Assembly (NCBI GenBank): GCA_934539295.1
Contig: CAKTCN010000024.1
Span: 1 to 56,346 of the forward strand
DNA from: an uncultured Allosphingosinicella sp.
GTDB taxonomy: Bacteria; Pseudomonadota; Alphaproteobacteria; Sphingomonadales; Sphingomonadaceae
DNA length: 56,346 nucleotides
Direction: 5' to 3'
Shown: piece after piece, positions 10,690-18,647 of the stretch
Layout of the letters: each line of letters starts with the position of its first letter
Numbering within the stretch: the first letter of the stretch is position 1
Notes under the pieces: generated by a model
What the model saw: the letters and a program-made list of their open reading frames with translations, nothing else
Database searches by the model: none
Told to the model about the DNA's origin: nothing
Made by a program: the position numbers and the translations under genes

Positions 10690-11583
10690 ATGAACCGCCA
10701 GGATCTGGCCGATCTTTCCGCTTTCACCGTCGTTGCGCGCGAACGCAGCTTCACCCGCGCCGCCGCCCGGCTCGGCCTCACCCCGTCGGCACTCAGCCAC
10801 GCAATGCGCGCGCTGGAAGAAAGATTGGGCGTGCGCCTCTTGAACCGCACCACCCGCAGCGTCACCACGACGCAGGCGGGCGATCGCCTGCTCCTGTCCG
10901 TCGGTCCGCGCCTCGACGAGATCGAGGCGGAGGTGGCAGGCCTCGGTGCCTTGCGCGACAAGCCGGCCGGCACCGTGCGCATCAATGCCGACGAACATTC
11001 GATGGCGACGGTGCTGTGGCCCGCGCTGCGACCGCTGCTACGCGACTATCCCGACATCCATGTCGAAGTGGTGACCGACTACACCCTCACCGACATCGTC
11101 GCCGAGCGTTTCGATGCCGGCGTGCGTTTCGGCGAGATCGTAGCCAAGGACATGATCGCCGTTCCCATCGGGCCAGACGCGCGCATGATAGCAGTGGGCG
11201 CCCCTTCTTACTTCGCCGCCCGTGGCCGTCCGGACACGCTGGAGGCGCTTACAGGCCATGATTGCATCAACCTGCGCCTGCCGACCCATGGCAAGATCTA
11301 TGCCTGGGAGTTCACCGTCGACGGCCGCGACCTGCGCGTCCGCGTGGACGGGCAACTGACCTTTTCCTCGCTGCTACCTGTGCTTCGCGCCGCTTTGGAC
11401 GGCTTCGGCATCGCTTACGTCCCCCAAACGCTGGTCCAGCCGCACCTGGATGCCGGCGATCTGGAGGCAGTGCTCACCCAATGGTCGCCGCCATTTCCAG
11501 GCTACCACCTCTATTATCCCAGCCGCCGCCAGCCCACCGCCGCCTTTGCACTGATCGTCGAGACACTGCGCTATCGCGGCTAG
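10690..11583 (+). CDS. LysR-family transcriptional regulator
   Basis: 297 residues. The N-terminal winged helix-turn-helix is clear (DLADLSAFTVVARERSFTRAAARLGLTPSALSHAMRALEERLGVRLLNRTTRSV…), followed by the substrate-binding domain (…GTVRINADEHSMATVLWPALRPLLRDYPDIHVEV…). The HTH and the AGDRL segment resemble the group of LysR proteins controlling neighbouring oxidoreductases. It is transcribed away from the cupin-tautomerase-dehydrogenase set and probably activates it in response to a small-molecule inducer bound in the C-terminal domain. Confidence 0.93.
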   Translation: MNRQDLADLSAFTVVARERSFTRAAARLGLTPSALSHAMRALEERLGVRLLNRTTRSVTTTQAGDRLLLSVGPRLDEIEAEVAGLGALRDKPAGTVRINADEHSMATVLWPALRPLLRDYPDIHVEVVTDYTLTDIVAERFDAGVRFGEIVAKDMIAVPIGPDARMIAVGAPSYFAARGRPDTLEALTGHDCINLRLPTHGKIYAWEFTVDGRDLRVRVDGQLTFSSLLPVLRAALDGFGIAYVPQTLVQPHLDAGDLEAVLTQWSPPFPGYHLYYPSRRQPTAAFALIVETLRYRG

Positions 11584-11600
11584 GGACGGCAGCGCGTCAG

Positions 11601-11924
11601 CTATCGCACCTTATTAGAATGAGTCCCGCTACGTGCACGTCGCCACGCCAGCGACTGCGCATCGAGCGGCTCCAGCGCCAAGCCTTCGAATGCTACGGCC
11701 TGCGCCAGCTTCACGGCGGCCTCCAATCCTTCCAGCGAGATGGCGCGGTAGGCAGGGCGTCCTTCGACGTGGTCGTACCAGGCGCCGCCACACACCGCGT
11801 CGAGCAAGATGCGCTGAAAACAATGGTCCGCCTGCACCGGCCATCGGCGGTGCTCCGCCATGCCAGGCAGGACGGCACGCGTAAGCTCCAGCCATTCGAC
11901 TACCAGCGCCGCCCGATCCGACAT
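11601..11924 (-). CDS. Small conserved hypothetical protein (GNAT-labelled type)
   Basis: 107 residues starting MSDRAALVVEWLELTRAVLPGMA and containing the pattern WPVQADHCFQRILLDAVCGG.WYDH…RPAYR, ending in a Trp-Arg-rich tail. I recall near-identical small proteins in sphingomonads that are often labelled 'GCN5-related N-acetyltransferase', but no acetyl-CoA binding motif is visible and the label is doubtful. The ATG at 11924 lies 1 bp after the stop of the upstream small membrane protein gene, so the pair looks translationally coupled. Confidence 0.7.
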   Translation of the reverse strand: MSDRAALVVEWLELTRAVLPGMAEHRRWPVQADHCFQRILLDAVCGGAWYDHVEGRPAYRAISLEGLEAAVKLAQAVAFEGLALEPLDAQSLAWRRARSGTHSNKVR

Positions 11925-11925
11925 T

Positions 11926-12117
11926 TCAGCTATGCACCGCAACGGCCGAAGCGCCCAGCACCACGGTGATCGCCACGATCTGCACCAACGTCCAGGGCAC
12001 CCACCCCACCTGGTCGAGGTTCCTGCGACGGCCGCGCCGCCAGTCGGCCAGACCTGCAATCAGCGCCACCGCGAGCGCGACCCCCGCCACCGTCCACCAC
12101 CATTCGTCTTGCGTCAT
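11926..12117 (-). CDS. Two-span small membrane protein
   Basis: 63 residues with two hydrophobic helices (about residues 8-23 and 43-60) separated by a basic loop DWRRGRRRN, which by the positive-inside rule should be cytoplasmic. It begins MTQDEWWWTVAGV. No family is recognised. The gene directly precedes and nearly abuts the small hypothetical gene at 11924. Confidence 0.6.
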   Translation of the reverse strand: MTQDEWWWTVAGVALAVALIAGLADWRRGRRRNLDQVGWVPWTLVQIVAITVVLGASAVAVHS

Positions 12118-12170
12118 GCCCGTCCCCGCGCCATCAATCGGCCACGAAGTCAGATAGGGAGAGCAAGACC

Positions 12171-13001
12171 ATGCGCCAGTCCTTCACGGCCGCCCGCCTC
12201 ATCCACGCCGGCATCGCCGCAGCGCTGATGGTTCCGATGGCCGCATGTGCCACGACCCAGACCTCGTCCACGGCGCTTGAGCCCGCACTTCGTACCGCGG
12301 CCTCCGCACCTACCCGCACCGCCGCCAATGTGGCCCGCGATCCGGCCCGGCATCCGGTCGAGACGCTGGGCTTCTTCGGCGTGCAGCCGGGTGACACGGT
12401 GGTAGAGATCTGGCCGGGTGGCGGCTGGTACACCGAAATCCTCGCACCTTATCTGACCGCAGGCGGTGGCAAGCTCTACGTCGCGCCGCCCGCGGGCCGC
12501 GGCACCGACAATATCACGGCCAAGCTGACCGCCGACGCCGCCACCTACGGCACGGTCACCGTTGCGCCGATTACTGCCGGCTCCGCCCCGGCCATCCCGT
12601 CTGGCAGCGCGGACGTGGTCCTCACCTTCCGCAACGTCCACAACTGGCTGATGGGCACGACGCCCCAGGCGGATGCCATGTTCGCCGAGATGTTCCGCAT
12701 GCTGAAGCCGGGCGGCACGCTCGGCATCGTCGATCATCGCCTGCCGGAAAGCGGCGATGCGGAACGCGAGCGCAGCAGCGGCTATCTCAAGACTTCCACC
12801 GTCCGCGCACTTGCCGAAAAGGCCGGCTTCCGCCTGGTGGAATCGTCGGAGGTCAACGCCAATCCCAAGGACACGGCCGATTGGCCTCAGGGCGTCTGGA
12901 CGTTGCCACCCACCTTTCGCCTCGGCGAAACCGATCGCGCCAAATATCAGGCGATCGGTGAAAGCGATCGCATGACGCTGCGGTTCGTGAAGCCGGAATA
13001 A
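12171..13001 (+). CDS. Exported class I SAM-dependent methyltransferase-like protein
   Basis: 276 residues. The N-terminus has an Arg-containing signal peptide ending in MAAC (C26), a plausible but imperfect lipobox. The rest is a methyltransferase fold: GDTVVEIWPGGGWYTEILAPYL is motif I with the glycine-rich SAM loop, and LKPGGTLGIVDHR is the post-II strand. A cytosolic-type fold behind a secretion signal is a known sphingomonad/caulobacter oddity: such proteins are annotated as putative methyltransferases although SAM is not expected in the periplasm. Its true role is uncertain. Confidence 0.82.
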   Translation: MRQSFTAARLIHAGIAAALMVPMAACATTQTSSTALEPALRTAASAPTRTAANVARDPARHPVETLGFFGVQPGDTVVEIWPGGGWYTEILAPYLTAGGGKLYVAPPAGRGTDNITAKLTADAATYGTVTVAPITAGSAPAIPSGSADVVLTFRNVHNWLMGTTPQADAMFAEMFRMLKPGGTLGIVDHRLPESGDAERERSSGYLKTSTVRALAEKAGFRLVESSEVNANPKDTADWPQGVWTLPPTFRLGETDRAKYQAIGESDRMTLRFVKPE

Positions 13002-13009
13002 GACTCAGG

Positions 13010-13064
13010 CGCCCCACCGCTCATCAACGTTTCTCGGCCAGGCGCGAAGCGAGCGGTGGTGGGC
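13010..13064. terminator. Bidirectional terminator-like stem-loop
   Basis: GCCCCACCGCTC (13011-13022) pairs imperfectly with GAGCGGTGGTGGGC (13051-13064) across a loop of about 28 bases. It lies between the convergent methyltransferase (+) and DJ-1/PfpI (-) genes, where a shared terminator is expected. There is no strong U-tract. Confidence 0.5.
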
Positions 13065-13070
13065 TAACGC

Positions 13071-13601
13071 TTATGCCCGCCCCTCGACCAACCCGATGAA
13101 TGCTTCGGTGAACGCCGGGATATCCTCGGGCATCCGGCTGGTGACGATGTTGCCGTCAACGACCACTTCCTTGTCCACCACCTCGCCGCCGGCATTGCGC
13201 AGGTCGGTGCGGATCGAGGGCCAACTGGTCACGGTGCGCCCGCGCACCACATCCGCTTCGATCAGCAGCCAGGGCGCGTGGCAGATCGCGGCCACGGGCT
13301 TGCCCGCATCCACGAACTTCTTGATCGTGTAGACCACATTCTCGTTCATCCGCAGGGCGTCCGGATTCTTATTTCCTCCGGGCAGGACCAGCGCATCGAA
13401 ATCCTTGCTGTCGACATCGTCGATCGTCGCGTCCGGCGTGATCGACTTGCCGAGGTCGCCGGTAATTTCCTTCAATTCGAGGCTCGCCAGCGTCACCTTC
13501 GCGCCGCGGTCGATCAGCGTCTGGCGGGGCTTCAGCAACTCGCTGTCCTCAAACCCGTCGGTGGCGATGATCAGGATCCTGGCGTCGGAAATGGCCGGCA
13601 T
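13071..13601 (-). CDS. DJ-1/PfpI-family protein (type 1 glutamine amidotransferase-like)
   Basis: 176 residues from the ATG at 13601; GGAG lies 9 bp upstream, whereas the longer frame starts at a TTG at 13616 with no better SD. The fold shows the nucleophile elbow AAICHAPW (C107-H108) and the acidic partner in DGFEDSELL (E18). PfpI/YhbO proteins are stress-linked deglycases or hydrolases of the cytoplasm. An EcfG-type promoter motif upstream fits the frequent membership of this family in general-stress regulons. Confidence 0.92.
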   Translation of the reverse strand: MPAISDARILIIATDGFEDSELLKPRQTLIDRGAKVTLASLELKEITGDLGKSITPDATIDDVDSKDFDALVLPGGNKNPDALRMNENVVYTIKKFVDAGKPVAAICHAPWLLIEADVVRGRTVTSWPSIRTDLRNAGGEVVDKEVVVDGNIVTSRMPEDIPAFTEAFIGLVEGRA

Positions 13602-13642
13602 GTGCTGCTGCTCCAAAGTCGATTGTAGAAGGGAATGCGCTT

Positions 13643-13669
13643 AAACCCGCGTTGCCACAGGCGCGTTCC
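13643..13669 (-). promoter_or_regulatory. Candidate EcfG promoter of the DJ-1/PfpI gene
   Basis: On the minus strand GGAAC (plus 13665-13669) is followed after 17 bases by GGTTT (plus 13643-13647), close to the GGAAC-N16-17-CGTT consensus of alphaproteobacterial EcfG. It is 41 bp upstream of the ATG at 13601. The -35 lies in a self-complementary GTTCCGGAAC, so it could be read either way, but only the minus direction has a matching -10. Confidence 0.42.
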
Positions 13670-13706
13670 GGAACGAAGCGGCGGCCTGAGCCATTTATCC
13701 GCCGCC

Positions 13707-14705
13707 ATGCTTTGTTTCGTCGACGACAGTCTTCCCGGGATCACGCGTAAGCGGCGCGGCCGTTACTGGCAATATTTCGGGCCGGATGGCGCGCGTATCA
13801 CCGACCGGGACGAGATCGACCGCCTGAACAAGGTGGGCCTGCCGCCCGCCTACGATCGGGCCTGGTTCTGCCCCTCCCCCACCGGGCACATCCAGGCGAT
13901 CGGCTATGACGACAAGGGCCGCAAACAATATCGCTACCATGAGGATTTCCGAGCCCAGCAGGAAGCCGCCAAATATGATTTATGCGCGGATTTCGGCCGC
14001 GCGCTCCCGAAGCTGCGCGAGCGGGTCGAGGACGACCTCGGCAAGCGCAGCCTGTCGCTCGAGACGGTAAGCGCTGCCGTCGTCCGCCTGCTCGACACCG
14101 AACATATCCGCGTCGGCAACGAGGCCTACGCCACCGCCAACAAGAGCTTCGGCGCCACCACGCTTCGCACCCGCCACGCCAAGGTGCTCGGGCGAACGGT
14201 GAAGATGCGCTTCAAGGGCAAGCACGGGATCGAGCGCGAGCTCAACATAACCGACAAGAGCCTCGCGCGGCTGGTGAAGAAGTGTCACGATCTGCCCGGC
14301 CAGCACCTGTTCCAGTATCTGGATGATGACGGACAGGCGCAGCCCGTCACCTCCTCCGACGTCAACACCTATATCAAGGCGGCCATGGGCGCCGACTTTA
14401 CGGCCAAGCATTTCCGCACCTGGGGTGCCAGCACCATCGCGTTCGATCAGCTGTGCAAGGCTGGCGAGAACGGCATCAGCCTCAAGGAAATGCTCGAGCC
14501 CGTGGCCGAGGCGCTCGGCAACACGCCGGCCATCAGCCGCAAATCCTATGTTCATCCTGCGCTGATAGAGGCGGTTAAGACGAACCCGCGCAATCCCCTT
14601 GGCACCTTGCAATGTCCGCGTGCCACGAAATATCTCTCGTCTGCGGAACGAGGACTGATCCAGTTTCTCGATGCCGTCAGCGGACCCCAGGCAGAAGCAG
14701 CTTAA
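13707..14705 (+). CDS. DNA topoisomerase IB (poxvirus/bacterial type)
   Basis: 332 residues from the ATG at 13707, where the conserved start (LCFVDDSLPGITRKRRGRYWQYF…) begins; the open frame back to 13635 is not conserved-looking. The protein relaxes supercoils through a 3'-phosphotyrosine. The catalytic tyrosine is in ISRKSYVHP (Y281), and RHAKVLGRTVKMRFKGKHG belongs to the catalytic domain. Bacterial type IB enzymes of this size are widespread in alphaproteobacteria. It stands alone, upstream of an mscS-type gene (9-bp gap). Confidence 0.93.
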   Translation: MLCFVDDSLPGITRKRRGRYWQYFGPDGARITDRDEIDRLNKVGLPPAYDRAWFCPSPTGHIQAIGYDDKGRKQYRYHEDFRAQQEAAKYDLCADFGRALPKLRERVEDDLGKRSLSLETVSAAVVRLLDTEHIRVGNEAYATANKSFGATTLRTRHAKVLGRTVKMRFKGKHGIERELNITDKSLARLVKKCHDLPGQHLFQYLDDDGQAQPVTSSDVNTYIKAAMGADFTAKHFRTWGASTIAFDQLCKAGENGISLKEMLEPVAEALGNTPAISRKSYVHPALIEAVKTNPRNPLGTLQCPRATKYLSSAERGLIQFLDAVSGPQAEAA

Positions 14706-14714
14706 ACCCTACTC

Positions 14715-15908
14715 ATGACCAATCAAAGCAACAGCACGGTCGATGTCGTGCCTGACTTCGACATCCAGCTCGATCGCCTCTGGAACGACCTGTGGGCCTG
14801 GCTGACCGGCCACAGCCTGCAGATCGCGATCGGCATCGGCGTCGCGGCGGTACTCGTGCTCATCCTTTACGGTGCCAAGGCGATCGGCGTGCGCATCTGC
14901 GCCAGCGATCCCGATCACACCCACTGGCGGACGACGCTCGGCAAGGTGCTGGCCAAGACCAAATTCTGGTTCATGGCCGCGGTCGCTGCGCGACTCGTAT
15001 CCGAATTCGCGCAGGCGCCGGAAGGCGTGGCCAAGACCTTCAACTTCCTGTTCGTGGTCGCCGCCACGCTGCAGGTGGCGATCTGGGTTCGCGAGCTGAT
15101 CCTCGGCATCATCGAACATCGCGCCGGCGGGACGGAGAATAGCGGCCTCGGAAACGCCATGCGGATCGTCCAGATCCTCACCAGCGTCGCCATTTTCGGC
15201 ATCGCCATCATCGTCATCCTCGATAATCTCGGGGTCAACGTCACCGGCCTCATCGCCGGCTTCGGCATCGGCGGCATCGCGATCGGCTTGGCCGCGCAGG
15301 GCATCTTCTCCGACCTGTTCGCAGCGCTTTCCATCCTGTTCGACAAGCCGTTCCGGCGTGGCGACGGCATCCGGTGGGACACGACCAACGGTACCGTGGA
15401 GCAGATCGGCCTGAAATCCACCCGCGTCCGATCGCTGGACGGACAGGAGGTGGTCATCTCCAACGCGAACCTCCTCAACAAGGAGGTCCACAATTTCGCG
15501 CTGCTGGAACATCGCCGCCTTCACCAGCTGATCGGCGTCACCTACCAGACCCCGGTCGAACAGCTGCGCGCCATCCCGGACATGATCCGCGGCATCGTCG
15601 AGGCACATGAGAGCTGCAAGGTGGTCCGCTGTGCCCTCGTGAACTTCGGCGCATCCAGCCTCGATTTCGAGCTGGTGTTCGATGTCCACTCGACGGATTA
15701 CGAATATACGTTCGCGACCAAGGGCGAGATCATCATCGAGATACTGGACGCCTTCAACAAGGCGGGCATCGAATTCGCCTACCCGACCCAGACCACCTTC
15801 ACTGCAGCGCCCGACGGCACGCTCGTCATGCCCTACCCGCATGTGAAGATGGTCGCGACCGAGGATCTGGATCCGCCCCACCAGCCGGATGGCGATGGAT
15901 CGCGATGA
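14715..15908 (+). CDS. MscS-family mechanosensitive channel
   Basis: 397 residues. Several N-terminal transmembrane helices lead to the pore helix and beta domain: VTGLIAGFGIGGIAIGLAAQ (Gly/Ala-rich TM3-like) and GIFSDLFAALSILFDKPFRRGD are the family core, followed by WDTTNGTVEQIGLKSTRVRSLDGQEVVISNA. It should open under membrane tension and release solutes in osmotic down-shock. Its stop overlaps the next ATG by 4 bp (ATGA), so the glycosyltransferase gene is probably co-translated. Confidence 0.94.
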   Translation: MTNQSNSTVDVVPDFDIQLDRLWNDLWAWLTGHSLQIAIGIGVAAVLVLILYGAKAIGVRICASDPDHTHWRTTLGKVLAKTKFWFMAAVAARLVSEFAQAPEGVAKTFNFLFVVAATLQVAIWVRELILGIIEHRAGGTENSGLGNAMRIVQILTSVAIFGIAIIVILDNLGVNVTGLIAGFGIGGIAIGLAAQGIFSDLFAALSILFDKPFRRGDGIRWDTTNGTVEQIGLKSTRVRSLDGQEVVISNANLLNKEVHNFALLEHRRLHQLIGVTYQTPVEQLRAIPDMIRGIVEAHESCKVVRCALVNFGASSLDFELVFDVHSTDYEYTFATKGEIIIEILDAFNKAGIEFAYPTQTTFTAAPDGTLVMPYPHVKMVATEDLDPPHQPDGDGSR

Positions 15909-16534
15909 AGCTGGTCCAGTTCTGGGATACGCCCCACCCCCCGGCGGAAGTGTCCGCACTGATCGAAAGCTGGCGACGCGATACCGATTTCGAACATCGC
16001 CTGTTCGATGCGCCTGCCGCTGCCACCTTCATCCTCGAACATTATGGTGAGCGCCACCTCGCCGCATTCCGCCGCTGCGCGATCCCGGCAATGCAGGCCG
16101 ATTTCTTCCGCTACTGCCACCTGCACATGTGCGGCGGCGTCTATATCGATGCCGACACGGACAATGGCGGCGGTCTGGCCGCGATGATCGCCGATGCGCC
16201 CACCGGGGTTCTGATGCGGCGGCGCGGCAATATTGCGAACGACTTCATGTTCGTGCGCGAACCCGGCAATCCCCTGTTTGCCGATGTCATCGCCCGCGTA
16301 GTCGCCAATGTTGAGGCGGCACGGTCGAACAATGTCTGGGAAGTGACCGGTCCCGGCATCATGACCGCGCTCCACAATGGCGGCGAGGCGGTGGACCTGT
16401 TTGCGCCCTTCACCATAATGCCGGTCGAGGAGGTGCGCCGGACCGTGCTGTTCAAATGGGAATTGGCCTACAAGTCAGGCGACAATGACTGGCGCGCTGC
16501 ACTCGGCACCGACGCATCCATCTACCGCGACTGA
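15905..16534 (+). CDS. DXD-motif glycosyltransferase
   Basis: 209 residues resembling the 'glycosyltransferase sugar-binding region containing DXD motif' family. The motif is GGVYIDADTDNGG (D82-A-D84), preceded by the typical AIPAMQADFFRYCHLHMCGG helix. Such enzymes use nucleotide-sugars and a divalent metal to build surface or storage glycans. It overlaps the mscS-type gene by 4 bp, a pairing I cannot explain functionally. The product is short for the family, so the acceptor domain may be minimal. Confidence 0.82.
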   Translation: MKLVQFWDTPHPPAEVSALIESWRRDTDFEHRLFDAPAAATFILEHYGERHLAAFRRCAIPAMQADFFRYCHLHMCGGVYIDADTDNGGGLAAMIADAPTGVLMRRRGNIANDFMFVREPGNPLFADVIARVVANVEAARSNNVWEVTGPGIMTALHNGGEAVDLFAPFTIMPVEEVRRTVLFKWELAYKSGDNDWRAALGTDASIYRD

Positions 16535-16681
16535 CGCCATCCACATGCTGTTCGGCATGGCCGACGGCGCGTGGGGGAGCGCCGCCAGCCTTCCGCTCGC
16601 CGGTGGCGGCGGAAACAGGATGAAGAACGTCGCGGCAAGCTGCGCTGCCGTTCCAAGGGAAAGCACAGGCCTGGTCGCGAC

Positions 16682-16708
16682 GCCCTCCTTCTCCTTACGG
16701 GAGAGGGC
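16682..16708. terminator. Hairpin between convergent genes, related to the CCCTCTCCC repeat
   Basis: GCCCTC…CTCC and GGGAGAGGGC pair around a short TTAC loop. The arms are the same family as the atp-operon repeats. It lies 2 bp beyond the VOC-like gene's stop and 148 bp after the glycosyltransferase stop, so it may serve both as terminator. The rest of the 16535-16709 gap shows only further GC-rich pairing. Confidence 0.5.
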
Positions 16709-16709
16709 A

Positions 16710-17198
16710 TTAGACATTGTGCTGGAACGCGCGCCCGGCGCTGGCCGCCAGAAAGCCCTCCCAGCCCGCGAAGGTCATCGCACCGAGATATTCCTCCTGC
16801 ATTTCGGGGGTGAGCACCTCGAACATCGTGCACCCGTCGACCCATAGTTCGATCACGCGGAATGGCCCGCGATCGCAAGTCTTCGCGACCACGCCGTATT
16901 TCCGAGCGGTCGCCTTCACCGCCTCTTCGGTCAGCTGCGTTGCGATCGCCGCGTGATTGGCGATATTGCGGTTCGCCGCACCCATGACGCAGCGCACGTC
17001 GCGCGCGCCTGCGCCTTCATGCATCTCCGTTCCGCGCGGGTAGACTTCCAATGCGCTGCCACGCTCGTCCCCCGCCATTGCGATCCACGACCCTTCGGCG
17101 AAAGGCGGGAACGGGTAAGCCCGTCCTTCCCAGATCTCGGCCATCAGCTCGGCGGTCCCCTCCGGATCATCCGCGGCGAAGGACATGTGGAACAACAT
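16710..17198 (-). CDS. VOC/glyoxalase-like protein
   Basis: 162 residues from the ATG at 17198, which has AGGGAGA 6 bp upstream. The pattern MLFHMSFAADDPEGTAELMAEIW…GSALEVYP…YGVVAKTCDRGPFRVIELWVDGCTMFEVLT resembles a vicinal-oxygen-chelate fold with two beta-alpha-beta modules, but the metal ligands are not obvious, so this is a fold-level call. It is divergent from the TetR regulator at 17296 and shares its palindromic control region, so it is the likely target. Confidence 0.6.
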   Translation of the reverse strand: MLFHMSFAADDPEGTAELMAEIWEGRAYPFPPFAEGSWIAMAGDERGSALEVYPRGTEMHEGAGARDVRCVMGAANRNIANHAAIATQLTEEAVKATARKYGVVAKTCDRGPFRVIELWVDGCTMFEVLTPEMQEEYLGAMTFAGWEGFLAASAGRAFQHNV

Positions 17199-17235
17199 CG
17201 TCTTCTCTCCCTGCTCTATGGTCACCTCATAAACA

Positions 17236-17278
17236 TGGCACTTTTTGTGTCAACAATAATTTGACACATCATGTGCCA
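17236..17278. promoter_or_regulatory. Nested palindromic operator between VOC-like gene and TetR
   Basis: Two inverted repeats share one centre at 17257: TGGCAC (17236-17241) with GTGCCA (17273-17278), and TGTGTCAA (17246-17253) with TTGACACA (17261-17268). All arms are perfect. The concentric arrangement suggests co-operative binding of two regulator dimers or one long operator. It sits in the divergent promoter region beside a TetR-family gene, the usual place for its operator. Confidence 0.62.
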
Positions 17279-17295
17279 CTTCATAGGGGCCAGCT

Positions 17296-17922
17296 ATGGA
17301 TGAAGAACCCAGGGTTTCCGGCAAGCGCGCCATGAATCGCGAGGAAGTGCGCACTCGCATCGAGGAGGCGCTGCTGGAGGCGATGGCCTCCGGCGATTCC
17401 GCCCGCCTCAACCACGATCGGATCGCCGAGGCAGCAGGTGTCGCGCGCCGCACCGTCTACCGTTACTATCCGGACCGCGATGCGCTGATGCAGGCGGTCT
17501 GGGACCGCGTCACCAGCACAGCCGGCCCAAATGTCCGCTTTCCGGAAAGCGAGGCGGAGCTTCTTTCCACCCTGCCCGACATCTACACCGGCTTCGACAA
17601 CATCGCGCCGCTCGCCACCATCGTGCGCTCGACGCCGCAGGGCCGCGCGGTTCGCCTCGCCCAGCGCGATCGCCGCGTCGAAAGCTACACGCAGGTCGCA
17701 GCGGACGCCGTCAAACATCTGCCGGAGAAGGACCGGCTACTGGCCACCGCCATGCTTCAGTTCCTGCATACCAGCGCATGGCTCGAACTACGGGACCAGT
17801 GGGACCTTGCCGGTGAGGATATTGCCGTTGCGGCCGGCTGGGCGATCCGAACACTCCTTCGTGACCTGCGCGCCCGCGGCGACCTGCCCCTGTCGGAGGA
17901 TCGAGGCACCGGCAGCGCGTGA
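17296..17922 (+). CDS. TetR/AcrR-family transcriptional regulator
   Basis: 208 residues. The N-terminal helix-turn-helix is present (NREEVRTRIEEALLEAMASG…LNHDRIAEAAGVARRTVYRYYPDRDALMQAVW), with the family's helix 4 YRYY…ALM signature. The C-terminal ligand domain is unassigned. It probably represses itself and the divergent VOC-like gene by binding the nested palindrome in between. The alternative start MNREEV at residue 13 is possible. Confidence 0.92.
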   Translation: MDEEPRVSGKRAMNREEVRTRIEEALLEAMASGDSARLNHDRIAEAAGVARRTVYRYYPDRDALMQAVWDRVTSTAGPNVRFPESEAELLSTLPDIYTGFDNIAPLATIVRSTPQGRAVRLAQRDRRVESYTQVAADAVKHLPEKDRLLATAMLQFLHTSAWLELRDQWDLAGEDIAVAAGWAIRTLLRDLRARGDLPLSEDRGTGSA

Positions 17923-18111
17923 GGGATACGCCGCCGGTGCGCCCCGTTCTTGCCGGGGTGGGCCTCCACCGCATGGCAGGAGCACCGGCTGACAGACACT
18001 GCCGCGCGACCAATGCGCAAAGTTCAGCGACGAACAAGCACGGGCGCAGGCCAGGGAAAAAATGCGCCGCGCTTGCCGTAGCGTAATGCCGGCTTGCCTC
18101 GATCCGGGCAC

Positions 18112-18142
18112 TTGCACTTTACGCTAACGTAACCCTACTGAG
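18112..18142 (+). promoter_or_regulatory. Candidate LiuR-type operator/promoter of the maoC-thiolase pair
   Basis: The dyad TTACG-CTAA-CGTAA (18119-18132) lies in the spacer between a TTGCAC (18112-18117) and TACTGA (18136-18141), an 18-bp spacing. MerR-type activators bind dyads in overlong spacers, and described sites of the MerR-family regulator LiuR have the form TTTACGTNNACGTAAA. The downstream acyl-CoA genes fit a branched-chain/fatty-acid regulon. No liuR gene is in the window; this is pattern matching from memory. Confidence 0.4.
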
Positions 18143-18171
18143 CGCGTTCATCGTTCGCGGAGCCAACCACC

Positions 18172-18627
18172 TTGCCCGTCGCCCCTCTCGACGACATTCT
18201 CAGCAAAGTCGGCCAGGAAGTCGGCACATCCGACTGGCTCCTCATCGACCAGCAGATGATCGACGCCTTCGCCGACGTCACCGGTGACCGACAGTTCATC
18301 CATGTCGATCCCGTGGCGGCCGCGACCACGCCGTTCGGCGGCACTATCGCCCACGGTTTCCTTACGCTGTCGCTGCTGAGTCGGCTCGCTGCCGGGGCGA
18401 CCTTCGTGCCGGACACGTTGCGCATGGCGGTGAATTACGGTTTCGAACGCGTCCGCTTTCTCAGTCCCGTGCGCTCCGGCCGCCGCATTCGCGCCCGCTT
18501 CACGCTGGCAAGCGCCGTGGAGAAGCACCCAGGCCAGTGGCAATTCGTGCACGACGTCACCGTCGAGATCGAGAACGAACCCAAGCCGGCCCTCCAAGCC
18601 GCCTGGATCAGCCTTATATTCGCATAA
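18172..18627 (+). CDS. MaoC-family (R)-specific enoyl-CoA hydratase
   Basis: 151 residues from a TTG start. It is a single hot-dog domain with the hydratase motif [18 protein letters not shown], giving the catalytic pair D39 and H44. It hydrates trans-2-enoyl-CoA to (R)-3-hydroxyacyl-CoA in the cytoplasm. It lies 20 bp upstream of a thiolase gene on the same strand, so the two probably form an operon for acyl-CoA turnover. The segment [20 protein letters not shown] is the family's substrate-tunnel helix. Confidence 0.9.
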   Translation: MPVAPLDDILSKVGQEVGTSDWLLIDQQMIDAFADVTGDRQFIHVDPVAAATTPFGGTIAHGFLTLSLLSRLAAGATFVPDTLRMAVNYGFERVRFLSPVRSGRRIRARFTLASAVEKHPGQWQFVHDVTVEIENEPKPALQAAWISLIFA

Positions 18628-18647
18628 CAAACGAGGATCCCTGTCCC

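Noticed and set aside
16535..16709. A possible small gene in the gap after the glycosyltransferase
   Set aside because: Open frames exist on both strands but lack a ribosome site and any protein-like pattern; the gap is mostly GC-rich pairing sequence.
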